Notes: generated from the sequence alone by a model not told the origin. A DNA stretch of 25,834 nucleotides from Firmicutes bacterium CAG:341 (GCA_000434995.1 FR895338.1:86181-112014); one strand, 5' to 3'. Shown: positions 16,959-24,844, numbered from the stretch's first letter. Program-made: numbers and translations.

Positions 16959-18366
16959 ATTGTTCGTTTTTATAGCCCTGCTCTTTGAGCTTTTTAATCA
17001 TCATTCTTGAAACTTTATAAACATCACCGCAGCCGAGAGTGATTACAAGGTCACCAGACTTTGCATTTTTAAGAACATAATCCGCAATTTCATCAAATGT
17101 ATCAAGTTGAACACTTCCCGGTACTTTATCAGCCAAATCTTTTGCCTTAATGCCGATTGTGTTAACTTCCCTGCTGCCCATAATTGCAGAAATAACACAT
17201 TCATCGGGAATTTGAAGAACTTTAGCAAAATCATCAAGAAGAATTGATGTTCTTGTATAAGTAAAAGGCTGGTGAACTGCCCAAACACGATTAAATCCCA
17301 TTTTCATTGCAGCTTCAAGCGTCACTTTTAATTCTTTAGGGTGGTGCGCATAATCATCCGCAAAAGTAATACCGTTATATTTGCCTAAAAGTTCAAAGCG
17401 CCTGCCTGCACCCTTAAATGCCTGAAGACCTTCACAAATACTTTCAACATCTGCTCCGCTTTCATATGCTGCGGCAAAAGCGCAAAGAGAATTGAGAACA
17501 TTATGTTCACCCGGAACTGAAAGATGAACTGTTGCCACAAATTCGCCGTTATGATAAGCATCATATTTTGAATGGAAGCCGCCCGGAACATCAACATTTT
17601 TGGCAATCCATTCATTGCCCTCGCCTCTGCCTACTGAAACGAGCTTTTTACCTGTAATACCCTTTAAAGTATCAACAGTATTTTTATCATCACCGTTATA
17701 AACAATGGTTTTAGTTGTTTTCTCCGCAAATTGCCTAAATGATTTTTTAATGTTATCAAGATTTTTGAAGAAATCCAAATGGTCTTCATCAATATTTAAA
17801 ATAACAGCAATATCAGGGTTCATATGAAGAAAAGTATTATTAAATTCACATGACTCGCAAACAAAATTTTGGCTGTGGCCAAATCTTCCGTATGCATTTA
17901 TAACCGGAAGTTTACCGCCGATAACTGCACTTGGGTCAAGCCCTGCGTCAAGCAAAACCTGAGTAAGCATTGAAGAAGTTGTAGTTTTACCGTGAGTACC
18001 GCAAACACCGATACAATTGGTAAAGATTCGACTCATAGCCCCTAAAAGCTCTGCCCTTTCAAAACAAGGGCGGTTTGCTTTAGCGTATTCAAGCTCTTCA
18101 TTACCCTTTAAAATAGCATTAGTATATATTACGAGTTCAACATCATCTGTAATATTATCTTTAACTTGACCGAGGTATACTTTTGCCCCCTCTTTTTCAA
18201 TTCGTCTGAAAGTTTCGGTATCGTTATTATCCGAACCTGAAACATTATAGCCAAGTTGAATAAGTATCTCGGCAAGTGGGCACATACCTGCCCCGCCAAT
18301 ACCTATAAAATGAATTCTTTTAACTTTTTTTAATATATCATCGATATGCAAATTATCTGTATTCAT
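16957..18366 (-). CDS. murC: UDP-N-acetylmuramate--L-alanine ligase
   Basis: Mur ligase that adds L-alanine to UDP-MurNAc, the first amino acid of the peptidoglycan stem, in the cytoplasm. The 469-residue protein has the N-terminal UDP-binding loop IGIGGAGM (21-28), the ATP P-loop GTHGKTTT (123-130), NIDEDHLDFF for the metal/carbamylated-lysine region, and the FADDYAHHPKEL block specific to MurC. The ATG has GAGGTGA upstream with 7-nt spacing. A TATAAT at 18401-18406 (minus) is a possible -10, though its -35 is poor. It stands alone on its strand, between cell-wall genes and dpaA. Its ribosome binding site AGGTGAC matches the loop of the candidate small RNA near 24750 (see findings). Confidence 0.97.
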   Translation of the reverse strand: MNTDNLHIDDILKKVKRIHFIGIGGAGMCPLAEILIQLGYNVSGSDNNDTETFRRIEKEGAKVYLGQVKDNITDDVELVIYTNAILKGNEELEYAKANRPCFERAELLGAMSRIFTNCIGVCGTHGKTTTSSMLTQVLLDAGLDPSAVIGGKLPVINAYGRFGHSQNFVCESCEFNNTFLHMNPDIAVILNIDEDHLDFFKNLDNIKKSFRQFAEKTTKTIVYNGDDKNTVDTLKGITGKKLVSVGRGEGNEWIAKNVDVPGGFHSKYDAYHNGEFVATVHLSVPGEHNVLNSLCAFAAAYESGADVESICEGLQAFKGAGRRFELLGKYNGITFADDYAHHPKELKVTLEAAMKMGFNRVWAVHQPFTYTRTSILLDDFAKVLQIPDECVISAIMGSREVNTIGIKAKDLADKVPGSVQLDTFDEIADYVLKNAKSGDLVITLGCGDVYKVSRMMIKKLKEQGYKNEQ

Positions 18367-18445
18367 AAAAGAGTCACCTCTAAATTATTATTGAGTATTT
18401 ATTATACAACATATTCCTAAAAAAATAAATACCTTCAAGCCATTA

Positions 18446-18472
18446 ACTAATATTTTTTTATGTCATAGTATG
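18446..18472 (+). promoter_or_regulatory. Possible sigma-K-like promoter for dpaA-dpaB
   Basis: AC (18446-18447), 16 bases, then CATAGTATG (18464-18472) resembles the mother-cell sigma-K pattern (AC, 16-17 bp, CATAnnnTA), with one departure at the last position. In Bacillus subtilis the dipicolinate synthase operon is sigma-K controlled, which makes this plausible. No good sigma-A promoter was found in the spacer. The motif is short, so chance cannot be excluded. Confidence 0.4.
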
Positions 18473-18498
18473 TAAAAAGAGTTTTTGGAGTTGAAAAT

Positions 18499-19227
18499 AT
18501 GAATTTTATTATTCCCTATTATGAAGATGAAAGAATGATTTATACACAAAAATATTTGGTAAATCAAGGCTATCACGAAGTATTTGATAAAAGCAAAGCA
18601 GATTTTGCGGTATTTTCCCCTGCCTGCGATAAAGAAAGCTTTGCCCCCTACGAAAACAAAACTGTTTTTTACGGTGCAGGAGATTATGATAAAAAACATA
18701 AAAACTTTTTTGATTATAACAAGCGTGAAGATTTCAAATATAAAAACGCGTTGCTTACAAATGAAGGTGCAATAGCAATTTACAAAGAAAACAGTGACAA
18801 AGCCATATTAGGTGCGAACATACTAATTACCGGATTTGGTGCAATAGGGAAAGCACTTTGCAGTACATTAAAAAATATGGGTGCAAAAGTAACAGTTTGC
18901 GCCAGAAGCAGTATAAACCAGGCACAAGCAGAAACAATTGCAGATAAAATAATTGATTTTTCTTCAATAAATTGCAGTAAATATGATGTAATATTCAACA
19001 CCGTAAGCGCGGTATATTTTACAAAAAAAGAAATAGATACATTTAAAAATGATACCATTTACATTGAGCTTGCTTCGTTTCCCGGCGGTATAGATAAGCA
19101 CTATGCAAAATCAAAAAACATAAACATTATCGTCGCATCAAAACTACCGTCAAGATACAGCAAAGAAACTGCCGGATATTTAATCGGTGAAGCAATAGAC
19201 AAAATGATTAAGGAGGGAAAAGTTTGA
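18499..19227 (+). CDS. dpaA: Dipicolinate synthase subunit A
   Basis: SpoVFA/DpaA acts with DpaB to oxidise dihydrodipicolinate to dipicolinate, the spore-core calcium chelator made in the mother cell. The Rossmann motif ITGFGAIGKAL begins near 110. Ahead of it is the family's KREDFKYKNALLTNEGAIAIY (split around 75-95), and behind it are IELASFPGGID and LPSRYSKETAGYLIGEAI. At 242 residues it is about 50 shorter than B. subtilis SpoVFA, the loss lying in the N-terminal part. ATG is preceded by GGAG at 8-nt spacing. It overlaps dpaB by 4 bases. A putative sigma-K-like promoter lies upstream. Presence of both subunits implies an endospore former. Confidence 0.88.
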   Translation: MNFIIPYYEDERMIYTQKYLVNQGYHEVFDKSKADFAVFSPACDKESFAPYENKTVFYGAGDYDKKHKNFFDYNKREDFKYKNALLTNEGAIAIYKENSDKAILGANILITGFGAIGKALCSTLKNMGAKVTVCARSSINQAQAETIADKIIDFSSINCSKYDVIFNTVSAVYFTKKEIDTFKNDTIYIELASFPGGIDKHYAKSKNINIIVASKLPSRYSKETAGYLIGEAIDKMIKEGKV

Positions 19228-19787
19228 AAATCGGTTATTGCCTAACAGGCTCATTTTGCACATTTGACAAAACAATTAAAGTTATTGAAAAACTTGTTAA
19301 TGACGGGCATATAGTAACCCCGATTATGAGCGAAAATGCATACAATATAAATACTCGCTTCGGCAAGGCAGTTGATATACAGAATAAAATAATTGAAATT
19401 ACCGGCAACAGCATTATTCACACAATAGAGCAAGCAGAACCTATCGGCCCGAAAAAAATGTTTGATGTTTTGGCGGTAGTACCCTGTACGGGAAACACTT
19501 TAGCCAAGCTTTCAAACGGAATAGTTGATACAACGGTAACAATGGCGGTTAAAAGCCATTTAAGAAACAATCGCCCCGTAGTTATCGGAATATCGACTAA
19601 TGACGCACTCGGCGGAGCTGCTAAAAATATCGGCACTTTATTAAACTACAAAAATTATTATTTTGTTCCTTTCGGAATGGACAATTTTAATAAAAAGCCA
19701 AAGAGTATGGTTTGTGATTTTGATAAAGTTTGTGACACAATAATAAATGCAGAAAAAGGCATTGAGATATTAAAAAAAATATATTGA
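19224..19787 (+). CDS. dpaB: Dipicolinate synthase subunit B
   Basis: SpoVFB/DpaB, the flavoprotein-like partner of DpaA in dipicolinate formation. The 187-residue protein has the N-terminal GYCLTGSFCTF, the central VVPCTGNTLAKLSNGIVDT with the flavoprotein-family PCT motif, and PVVIGISTNDALGGAAKNIG, close to the family's usual length. The start codon is TTG 19224, set by AGGAGG 7 nt upstream. Its TTGA overlaps the dpaA stop codon, so translation is coupled. Its own stop overlaps the -35 box of the pot operon promoter, and no terminator separates them, so sporulation transcripts may run on into the pot genes. Confidence 0.93.
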   Translation: MKIGYCLTGSFCTFDKTIKVIEKLVNDGHIVTPIMSENAYNINTRFGKAVDIQNKIIEITGNSIIHTIEQAEPIGPKKMFDVLAVVPCTGNTLAKLSNGIVDTTVTMAVKSHLRNNRPVVIGISTNDALGGAAKNIGTLLNYKNYYFVPFGMDNFNKKPKSMVCDFDKVCDTIINAEKGIEILKKIY

Positions 19788-19812
19788 CTTTTTATTACTA
19801 ATTATATATATT
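19784..19812 (+). promoter_or_regulatory. Promoter of the potABCD operon
   Basis: TTGACT (19784-19789), 17-bp spacer and TATATT (19807-19812). The -35 box overlaps the dpaB stop codon. Confidence 0.7.
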
Positions 19813-19814
19813 AG

Positions 19815-19857
19815 TCGTATGGCATTAAAAAGTGCCAAATCGGGTTAGCAAACGAGG
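19815..19857 (+). promoter_or_regulatory. Structured leader of potA
   Basis: The roughly 45-nt leader between the promoter and potA contains a TGGCA/TGCCA hairpin with an A-rich 8-nt loop (19819-19836). A possible TCGT/ACGA helix (19815-19818 with 19852-19855) closes around it and runs into the GAGG ribosome binding site. It could control potA translation. I do not recognise it as any known riboswitch. Confidence 0.35.
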
Positions 19858-19866
19858 ATGTGTATA

Positions 19867-21006
19867 TTGGAAAAGATAATAGACCTTAAAGACATCACTG
19901 TAAAATACGGTGACAATGTAGTATTAGATAAACTTAATCTTTATATAAACAAAAAAGAGTTTATAACGCTTCTTGGGCCTTCAGGTTGCGGCAAAACAAC
20001 CACGCTTCGGTGCATTGCAGGGTTTATTGAACCTGACAGCGGCGATATTATTTTTGAAGGTAAAAGAATCAATGATGTTCCGCCTCACAAAAGAAAGGTG
20101 AACACCATTTTTCAGCGTTATGCTCTTTTTTCTCATTTAAATGTATATGAAAACATAGCGTTCGGTCTTAAGCTGCAAAAAAAGCCTAAAGAAGAAATCA
20201 GAAAAACCGTTGCCCAAATGCTTGAACTTGTAAACCTTAAAGGCTTTGAAAAAAGGAGCATTGATTCACTTTCAGGCGGTCAGCAGCAGCGTGTTGCAAT
20301 TGCAAGAGCTCTTGCAAACTCACCGCATGTTCTTCTTCTTGATGAGCCGCTCGGCGCTCTTGATTTAAAGCTTAGAAAAGATATGCAAACCGAACTTAAA
20401 GCAATTCAAAAAAGACTTGGAATAACATTTATTTATGTTACTCACGACCAAGAAGAAGCACTTTCAATGTCAGACACCATTGTTGTTATGGACAAGGGCA
20501 AAATTCAGCAGATAGGTACGCCGGAGGATATTTATAACGAACCTGTAAACGCTTTTGTAGCAGACTTTATAGGCGAATCAAATATAGTTGATGCTATTAT
20601 GATTAAAGACTATCTTGTATCATTCGGCGGTGTTACATTTGAATGCCTTGACAGCGGATTTGGTGAAAACGCATTTGTTGAAGCTGTTGTAAGGCCTGAA
20701 GATATTAAAATTGTAAAAAAAGGAAGCAAAGCTTCCTTGCCGGGCAAAATAACAAGTGTAACATTTAAAGGAGTTCATTTTGAAATACTTGTTGATGTGA
20801 GCGGATTTATATGGATGATACAAACAATTGAGCATCACAAAGTCGGCGAAGAAATCGGAATGTATATTGAACCTGACGCTATTCACATTATGAACAGAAG
20901 TGAATATAGTGGTGAATTCGGCGATTATTCGTATTTTTCTGATGAAATGGACCATATCAGTGACGCCTCATATAATTGGGAGGAAGAAAATGAAGACGAA
21001 GAGTAA
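19867..21006 (+). CDS. potA: Spermidine/putrescine ABC transporter ATPase
   Basis: ATPase of the PotABCD polyamine importer, a peripheral membrane protein. It carries Walker A GPSGCGKT (37-44), a Q-loop at Q83, the LSGGQQQR signature (135-142), Walker B VLLLDE (155-160) and switch H193, then a C-terminal TOBE-type regulatory domain. An acidic, aromatic tail of about 30 residues follows. I choose TTG 19867 (379 aa) because GAGG lies 9 nt upstream. An in-frame ATG at 19858 directly abuts that ribosome binding site and is too close to use it. The last 17 bases overlap potB. The combination with two permeases and a PotD-type binding protein in one operon makes polyamine import the best reading. 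Confidence 0.95.
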   Translation: MEKIIDLKDITVKYGDNVVLDKLNLYINKKEFITLLGPSGCGKTTTLRCIAGFIEPDSGDIIFEGKRINDVPPHKRKVNTIFQRYALFSHLNVYENIAFGLKLQKKPKEEIRKTVAQMLELVNLKGFEKRSIDSLSGGQQQRVAIARALANSPHVLLLDEPLGALDLKLRKDMQTELKAIQKRLGITFIYVTHDQEEALSMSDTIVVMDKGKIQQIGTPEDIYNEPVNAFVADFIGESNIVDAIMIKDYLVSFGGVTFECLDSGFGENAFVEAVVRPEDIKIVKKGSKASLPGKITSVTFKGVHFEILVDVSGFIWMIQTIEHHKVGEEIGMYIEPDAIHIMNRSEYSGEFGDYSYFSDEMDHISDASYNWEEENEDEE

Positions 21007-21820
21007 ACTTTCTTTCTTTACAGACAAGCCATATCTGATTTGGGCAATACTTTTTATTATTGCACCGCTTCTTATGGTGGCATATTATGCATTAACTGAT
21101 AAAACCGGTGCGTTTTCACTTGCAAGTGTTGAGCAAATTCCGACTTACATTACTACAATTTTACTTTCTGTTTTATACGGTGTCTTTGCAACTGCGATTT
21201 GCCTTTTATTAGGCTTTCCTTTCGCTTATATTTTTTCAAAAGCACCTGCGAAATATCAAAAATTTGTGGTTTTACTCGTAATGCTTCCTATGTGGATGAA
21301 CTTTCTTATCAGAACTTACAGTTGGATGACTATTTTGGGTGATTCTGGTGTTATAAACACAATTTTAAATGCACTTGGAATTCATTCGCTCAAACTTATA
21401 AATAACGGTGCTGCCGTAATTTTAGGAATGGTATATAACTTTTTACCATATATGATTTTGCCGATTTTTTCGGTTTTAACCAAGCTTGATAACTCACTTG
21501 TTGAAGCTGCGCAGGATTTAGGCTCAAATAAATTTGAAGTGATGAAAAAAGTAATAATTCCCCTTTCAAAACCTGGAATTTTAAGTGGAATTACAATGGT
21601 ATTTGTTCCTTGTGTTTCAACCTTCTACATCACGCAAAAGCTCGGCGGCGGGCAAGTTGTGCTTATCGGTGATGTTATTGAAACGCAATTTCAAAGTGCA
21701 AATAACTACAATTTAGGTGCTGCACTTTCATTTGTATTGATGATATTGATTTTCATTTGCCTTGGAATTATGAATTATTTTGGTGCAGATGAAGACGGTG
21801 ACGGAGGTGTTATTATATGA
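20990..21820 (+). CDS. potB: Spermidine/putrescine ABC transporter permease PotB
   Basis: First of two inner-membrane permeases of the polyamine importer, with about six predicted helices in 276 residues. The cytoplasmic EAA loop that contacts PotA reads VEAAQDLGSNKFEVMKKVI, followed by IPLSKPGI. A longer frame is open upstream, but it lies inside potA. ATG 20990 is the likely start, since GGGAGG lies 6 nt upstream and the protein then begins with a basic segment followed by the first helix. It overlaps potA by 17 bases and potC by 4, so all are translated in step. Confidence 0.94.
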   Translation: MKTKSKLSFFTDKPYLIWAILFIIAPLLMVAYYALTDKTGAFSLASVEQIPTYITTILLSVLYGVFATAICLLLGFPFAYIFSKAPAKYQKFVVLLVMLPMWMNFLIRTYSWMTILGDSGVINTILNALGIHSLKLINNGAAVILGMVYNFLPYMILPIFSVLTKLDNSLVEAAQDLGSNKFEVMKKVIIPLSKPGILSGITMVFVPCVSTFYITQKLGGGQVVLIGDVIETQFQSANNYNLGAALSFVLMILIFICLGIMNYFGADEDGDGGVII

Positions 21821-22638
21821 AGAAGAAAACATCTCTTGCATCAAAAATCTATATCGCAATTATATTTATATTTCTTTATGCTCCTATTGCGATTATGATG
21901 CTTTTTTCAATGAATTCAACATCAAGCACATACATTTTTTCGGGATTTTCAACACATTGGTATCAAGAAATGTTTAAAGATACCGTTGCTATGCAAGCTT
22001 TGAAAAACACAGTTTTGCTTGCTGTATGCACTGCTTTGGTTTCAACTGTTTTGGGCGTACTTGCAAGCATCGGACTTTTCAATTCAAAATCAAAATTATA
22101 TAAAAATGCTATGATGACGGCAACCAACATACCGATGATGAACCCTGAAATCGTAACAGGCATTGCGATGATGCTGTTATTTGTATTTGCAGGTACACTT
22201 GTTAAAAAAAGTGATGTACTTGGATTTTGGACACTGTTGATAGCACATGTAACCTTTGCACTTCCGTATGTAATATTAAATGTTATTCCGAAGCTGAAAC
22301 AATTTGATATGCATATATACGAAGCCGCTCTTGACCTCGGTTGCAAACCTATAAAAGCATTTTTTAAAGTTGTTATGCCTGAAATAATAAGCGGAATAGT
22401 TACCGGATGCGTTATGAGCTTCACCCTTTCGCTTGATGATTTCATTATCAGCTATTTTACAAACGGCCCAAGCTTCCAAACACTTCCGATTTATATCTTT
22501 TCAATGACTAAAAAAAGAGTTAAACCTGATATGTATGCGCTTTCTACTCTTATGTTTATATCAATATTGATTTTGCTTGTATTGATGAACATAGTTCAAA
22601 GCAAAGCTGAAAAAAAGGGTAAGCGTGATGCAAAATGA
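21817..22638 (+). CDS. potC: Spermidine/putrescine ABC transporter permease PotC
   Basis: Second permease of the polyamine importer, 273 residues with about six membrane helices. The first helix is at about 12-32, and the EAA loop is YEAALDLGCKPIKAFFKVV followed by MPEIISGI. The segment SLDDFIISYFTNGP near the C-terminus is characteristic of PotC. ATG overlaps the potB stop (ATGA) with GGAGGT upstream, and its own stop overlaps the potD start in the same manner. It would pair with PotB to form the translocation channel. Confidence 0.95.
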   Translation: MKKKTSLASKIYIAIIFIFLYAPIAIMMLFSMNSTSSTYIFSGFSTHWYQEMFKDTVAMQALKNTVLLAVCTALVSTVLGVLASIGLFNSKSKLYKNAMMTATNIPMMNPEIVTGIAMMLLFVFAGTLVKKSDVLGFWTLLIAHVTFALPYVILNVIPKLKQFDMHIYEAALDLGCKPIKAFFKVVMPEIISGIVTGCVMSFTLSLDDFIISYFTNGPSFQTLPIYIFSMTKKRVKPDMYALSTLMFISILILLVLMNIVQSKAEKKGKRDAK

Positions 22639-23888
22639 AAAAAATAATTACATTTTTATTATGCTTGATTTTATCTTTAAGCACACTTCCTTTATTCGCT
22701 TTTGCCGATGATCAATATTTCAGCCAAGAGCAAATTGATTATTACAAAAATTTAGGCTTGCAAGGCACAACAGTTAATGTTTATAACTGGGGCGAATATA
22801 TATCCGACGGAAGCGAAGGTTCAATTGATGTTGTAAAAGAATTTGAAAAACTTACAGGCTGCAAAGTTAATTACACAAATTTTGAATCAAATGAAAATAT
22901 GTACTCAAAGCTTACGGGCGGCGGTGTATCATATGATGTAATAGTTCCAAGTGATTATATGATTGATAAGCTCATTGATGAAGATATGCTTCTTGAGCTT
23001 GATTACAATAATATCCCAAACATTAAATATGTAGATAAAAAATTTCAAAATCTATTCTTTGACCCTGACCAGAAATATACTGTTTGCTACAATGTGGGAA
23101 CTACCATTTTGATTTATAACAAAAAGCTTGTTAAAGAAAAACCTACAAGCTGGGATGTTTTATGGGACGAGCAGTATAAGGGCAAAGTTTTGATGTTTAA
23201 CAATCCGCGTGATGCATTTGCAATTGCACAAGCAAGGCTTGGGCAGGATTTCAATTCAACTGACGAGCAAGACTGGATTAAAGCAGCCGAGCTTTTGGCA
23301 GAGCAAAAAGACAAAGTCAATCCTGTTTATGTAATGGATGAAGTATTTAACCTTATGGAAAGCGGTGAATACGCATTTGCAACATATTATGCCGGCGACT
23401 ATGTTTTAATGAATGAAAACAACGAAGATTTGGGATTCTGTATTCCGAAGGAGGATGTTAATTCATTTTACGATGCCTTTTGCATACCGAAATGTTCAAA
23501 AAACAAAAAAGCCGGTGAAGCATTTATAAACTTTATGCATGAACCGGAAGTAGCACTTGCAAACAGTGAATACATTTACTACCGAAGTGCTAACTACACG
23601 GTTGAGCAAAACAAAGAAAGTTCACTTTACGGTAACCCTGCTATATATTCCAATGCAAAAAACATTCAGTATTTCAAAAACTTGCCGCAAAATACAACAG
23701 AGCTTGAAAACCGACTTTGGACAGAAGTGAAAAGCGGTCAGCTTTCAGTTAACAGCAAAAAGCAGGATAAAAAAATATATACCGAATGCGCTGTTTTAGG
23801 GGCATTGGTTATAGTTGTAATAACAATAAAAATTATAAATAATTCAAAAAAGAAAAAAGAACAGGATTTGAGTGAATTATATGATTAA
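22635..23888 (+). CDS. potD: Spermidine/putrescine-binding protein PotD, membrane-anchored
   Basis: Extracytoplasmic substrate-binding protein of the polyamine importer, 417 residues. A signal peptide (about 1-24, ending FAFA) is followed by the mature domain with VNVYNWGEYI (47-56), the TNFESNENMYSKL block and YDVIVPSDYMIDKL, all typical of PotD. There is no lipobox cysteine at the cleavage site. Instead a hydrophobic helix at about 384-401, followed by a lysine-rich KKKKEQ stretch, would hold the C-terminus in the membrane. That extension (about 375-417) is unusual for the family. The start overlaps potC (ATGA). The last 17 bases overlap the downstream phosphatase gene. Polyamine specificity is inferred from operon context. 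Confidence 0.92.
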   Translation: MKKIITFLLCLILSLSTLPLFAFADDQYFSQEQIDYYKNLGLQGTTVNVYNWGEYISDGSEGSIDVVKEFEKLTGCKVNYTNFESNENMYSKLTGGGVSYDVIVPSDYMIDKLIDEDMLLELDYNNIPNIKYVDKKFQNLFFDPDQKYTVCYNVGTTILIYNKKLVKEKPTSWDVLWDEQYKGKVLMFNNPRDAFAIAQARLGQDFNSTDEQDWIKAAELLAEQKDKVNPVYVMDEVFNLMESGEYAFATYYAGDYVLMNENNEDLGFCIPKEDVNSFYDAFCIPKCSKNKKAGEAFINFMHEPEVALANSEYIYYRSANYTVEQNKESSLYGNPAIYSNAKNIQYFKNLPQNTTELENRLWTEVKSGQLSVNSKKQDKKIYTECAVLGALVIVVITIKIINNSKKKKEQDLSELYD

Positions 23889-24528
23889 ATGTGCTATTTT
23901 TGATTTAGACGGAACTCTTGTTAACTCTATTGATGATTTGGGCTTGGCAACAGATTATGTATTAAAACAATACGGCAAAGAACCAAAGTGGACAACAGAT
24001 GATTACAGAATTTTTGTCGGCAATGGGGCAAAAAAACTTGTCGAAAGAGCGTTTGAACACAAGCTTTCACCTGCCGAACTTGAAAAAGCATATGAAATGT
24101 TTAAAGAAAAATACAACGAGATTTTGCTTGACCACGCCCATTTGTATGACGGAATTAAGGAACAGCTTGATATTTTAAAGCAAAAAGGAATTAAAATTGC
24201 AGTTGTAACAAATAAGCCACATAAAAGTGCGGTAAAAATGGTTGAAACCTTATTCGGTAAAGACTATTTTGATTTAATAACCGGATCAAAAGACGATACT
24301 CCAAGAAAGCCAAACCCTGCCACGACCAAGCAAACTCTTCAAAAGCTCGGTTGCAAAGCCGGTGAAGCTATTTTCTTCGGCGACAGTGATGTTGATATAG
24401 AAACAGCTAAAAATGCCGATATTGAAGCGATTGCTTGCTCTTGGGGATTCAGAAGCTTTGAATCCCTTTTGGCAAAATCACCGTCAGCAATAATAGACGA
24501 ACCTAAATACATATCAAAACTTTTTTAA
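23872..24528 (+). CDS. HAD-superfamily phosphatase, phosphoglycolate phosphatase-like
   Basis: Haloacid dehalogenase-type hydrolase, subfamily IA, of the Gph/PGP group. The nucleophile motif FDLDGTLVNS has D11 and D13, motif II is VVTNKPHKS, motif III lies in PRKPNP, and motif IV is FFGDSDVDIETAKNA. A helical cap lies between motifs I and II. At 218 residues it fits phosphoglycolate phosphatase, but many such enzymes act on other small phosphate esters, so the substrate is open. The start is GTG 23872, with AGGA 5 nt upstream; ATG 23881 is a fair alternative (215 aa). It overlaps potD by 17 bases and appears to be the last gene of the pot operon. No terminator is visible between it and the tRNA gene that follows. 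Confidence 0.88.
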   Translation: MNYMIKCAIFDLDGTLVNSIDDLGLATDYVLKQYGKEPKWTTDDYRIFVGNGAKKLVERAFEHKLSPAELEKAYEMFKEKYNEILLDHAHLYDGIKEQLDILKQKGIKIAVVTNKPHKSAVKMVETLFGKDYFDLITGSKDDTPRKPNPATTKQTLQKLGCKAGEAIFFGDSDVDIETAKNADIEAIACSWGFRSFESLLAKSPSAIIDEPKYISKLF

Positions 24529-24543
24529 AATATAAAAAAGGTG

Positions 24544-24572
24544 TTGACAAATATATATCGTTCTGCTATAAT
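24544..24572 (+). promoter_or_regulatory. Promoter of tRNA-Leu copy 1
   Basis: Perfect TTGACA (24544-24549), 17-bp spacer, perfect TATAAT (24567-24572), 13 bp before the tRNA. This is a strong constitutive stable-RNA promoter. Confidence 0.9.
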
Positions 24573-24585
24573 ACATAGCGTTGAC

Positions 24586-24670
24586 GCGAGAGTGGCGGAA
24601 TCGGCAGACGCGCACGTTTGAGGGGCGTGTGGGGCGACTCGTACGGGTTCAAGTCCCGTCTCTCGCACCA
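24586..24670 (+). tRNA. tRNA-Leu (GAG), copy 1
   Basis: 85-nt cloverleaf: acceptor GCGAGAG paired with CTCTCGC, D-arm, anticodon stem CACGT/GCGTG with loop TTGAGGG (anticodon GAG), a long class II variable arm, T-arm ACGGG-TTCAAGT-CCCGT, discriminator A and an encoded CCA end. The long variable arm and anticodon identify leucine, reading CUC and CUU. Confidence 0.95.
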
Positions 24671-24672
24671 AG

Positions 24673-24707
24673 AATAAGCAATACCCATTTGGGTATTGCT
24701 TATTTTT
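24673..24707 (+). terminator. Terminator of tRNA-Leu copy 1
   Basis: A 15-bp perfect stem (24673-24687 with 24690-24704) followed by TTTTTA, starting 2 bases after the tRNA CCA. It also would stop readthrough from the pot operon. Confidence 0.9.
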
Positions 24708-24732
24708 ATTGTTTCTTTGCTGAAGAGTCAAC

Positions 24733-24809
24733 ATCAAAACGCCCTCGGCTTAGGTGACCGAGGGCGTTTCATAGTGCGCTGTGTACCGGTAATAGAATAC
24801 CTGTGACAC
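24733..24809 (-). ncRNA. Candidate small RNA, copy 1
   Basis: Downstream of a consensus minus-strand promoter (24816-24844), the RNA would begin near 24809. It could form an upper hairpin with GGTA/TACC and an outer TGTGT/ACACA pairing, and would end at a 12-bp stem AAACGCCCTCGG/CCGAGGGCGTTT (24737-24769) with loop TCACCTAAG, then TTTT. No open frame with a ribosome binding site lies inside. It converges on the tRNA-Leu gene. The segment is identical in copy 2. I match it to no known RNA family; a simple transcription terminator is the alternative reading of the hairpin alone. Confidence 0.45.
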
Positions 24810-24815
24810 AATTGT

Positions 24816-24844
24816 ATTTTAACTTTTACATTCTGTTTTGTCAA
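24816..24844 (-). promoter_or_regulatory. Promoter of candidate small RNA, copy 1
   Basis: Minus-strand perfect TTGACA (24839-24844), 17-bp spacer and TAAAAT (24816-24821). Identical in copy 2. Confidence 0.6.

Noticed and set aside
24525..24737. Minus-strand open frame of 70 codons across tRNA-Leu copy 1 (and its twin at 25040-25261)
   Set aside because: It is the antisense of the tRNA and its terminator; such RETGLEPVR-type frames are a well-known annotation artefact of tRNA-Leu/Ser genes. Frame duplicated only because the tRNA is.
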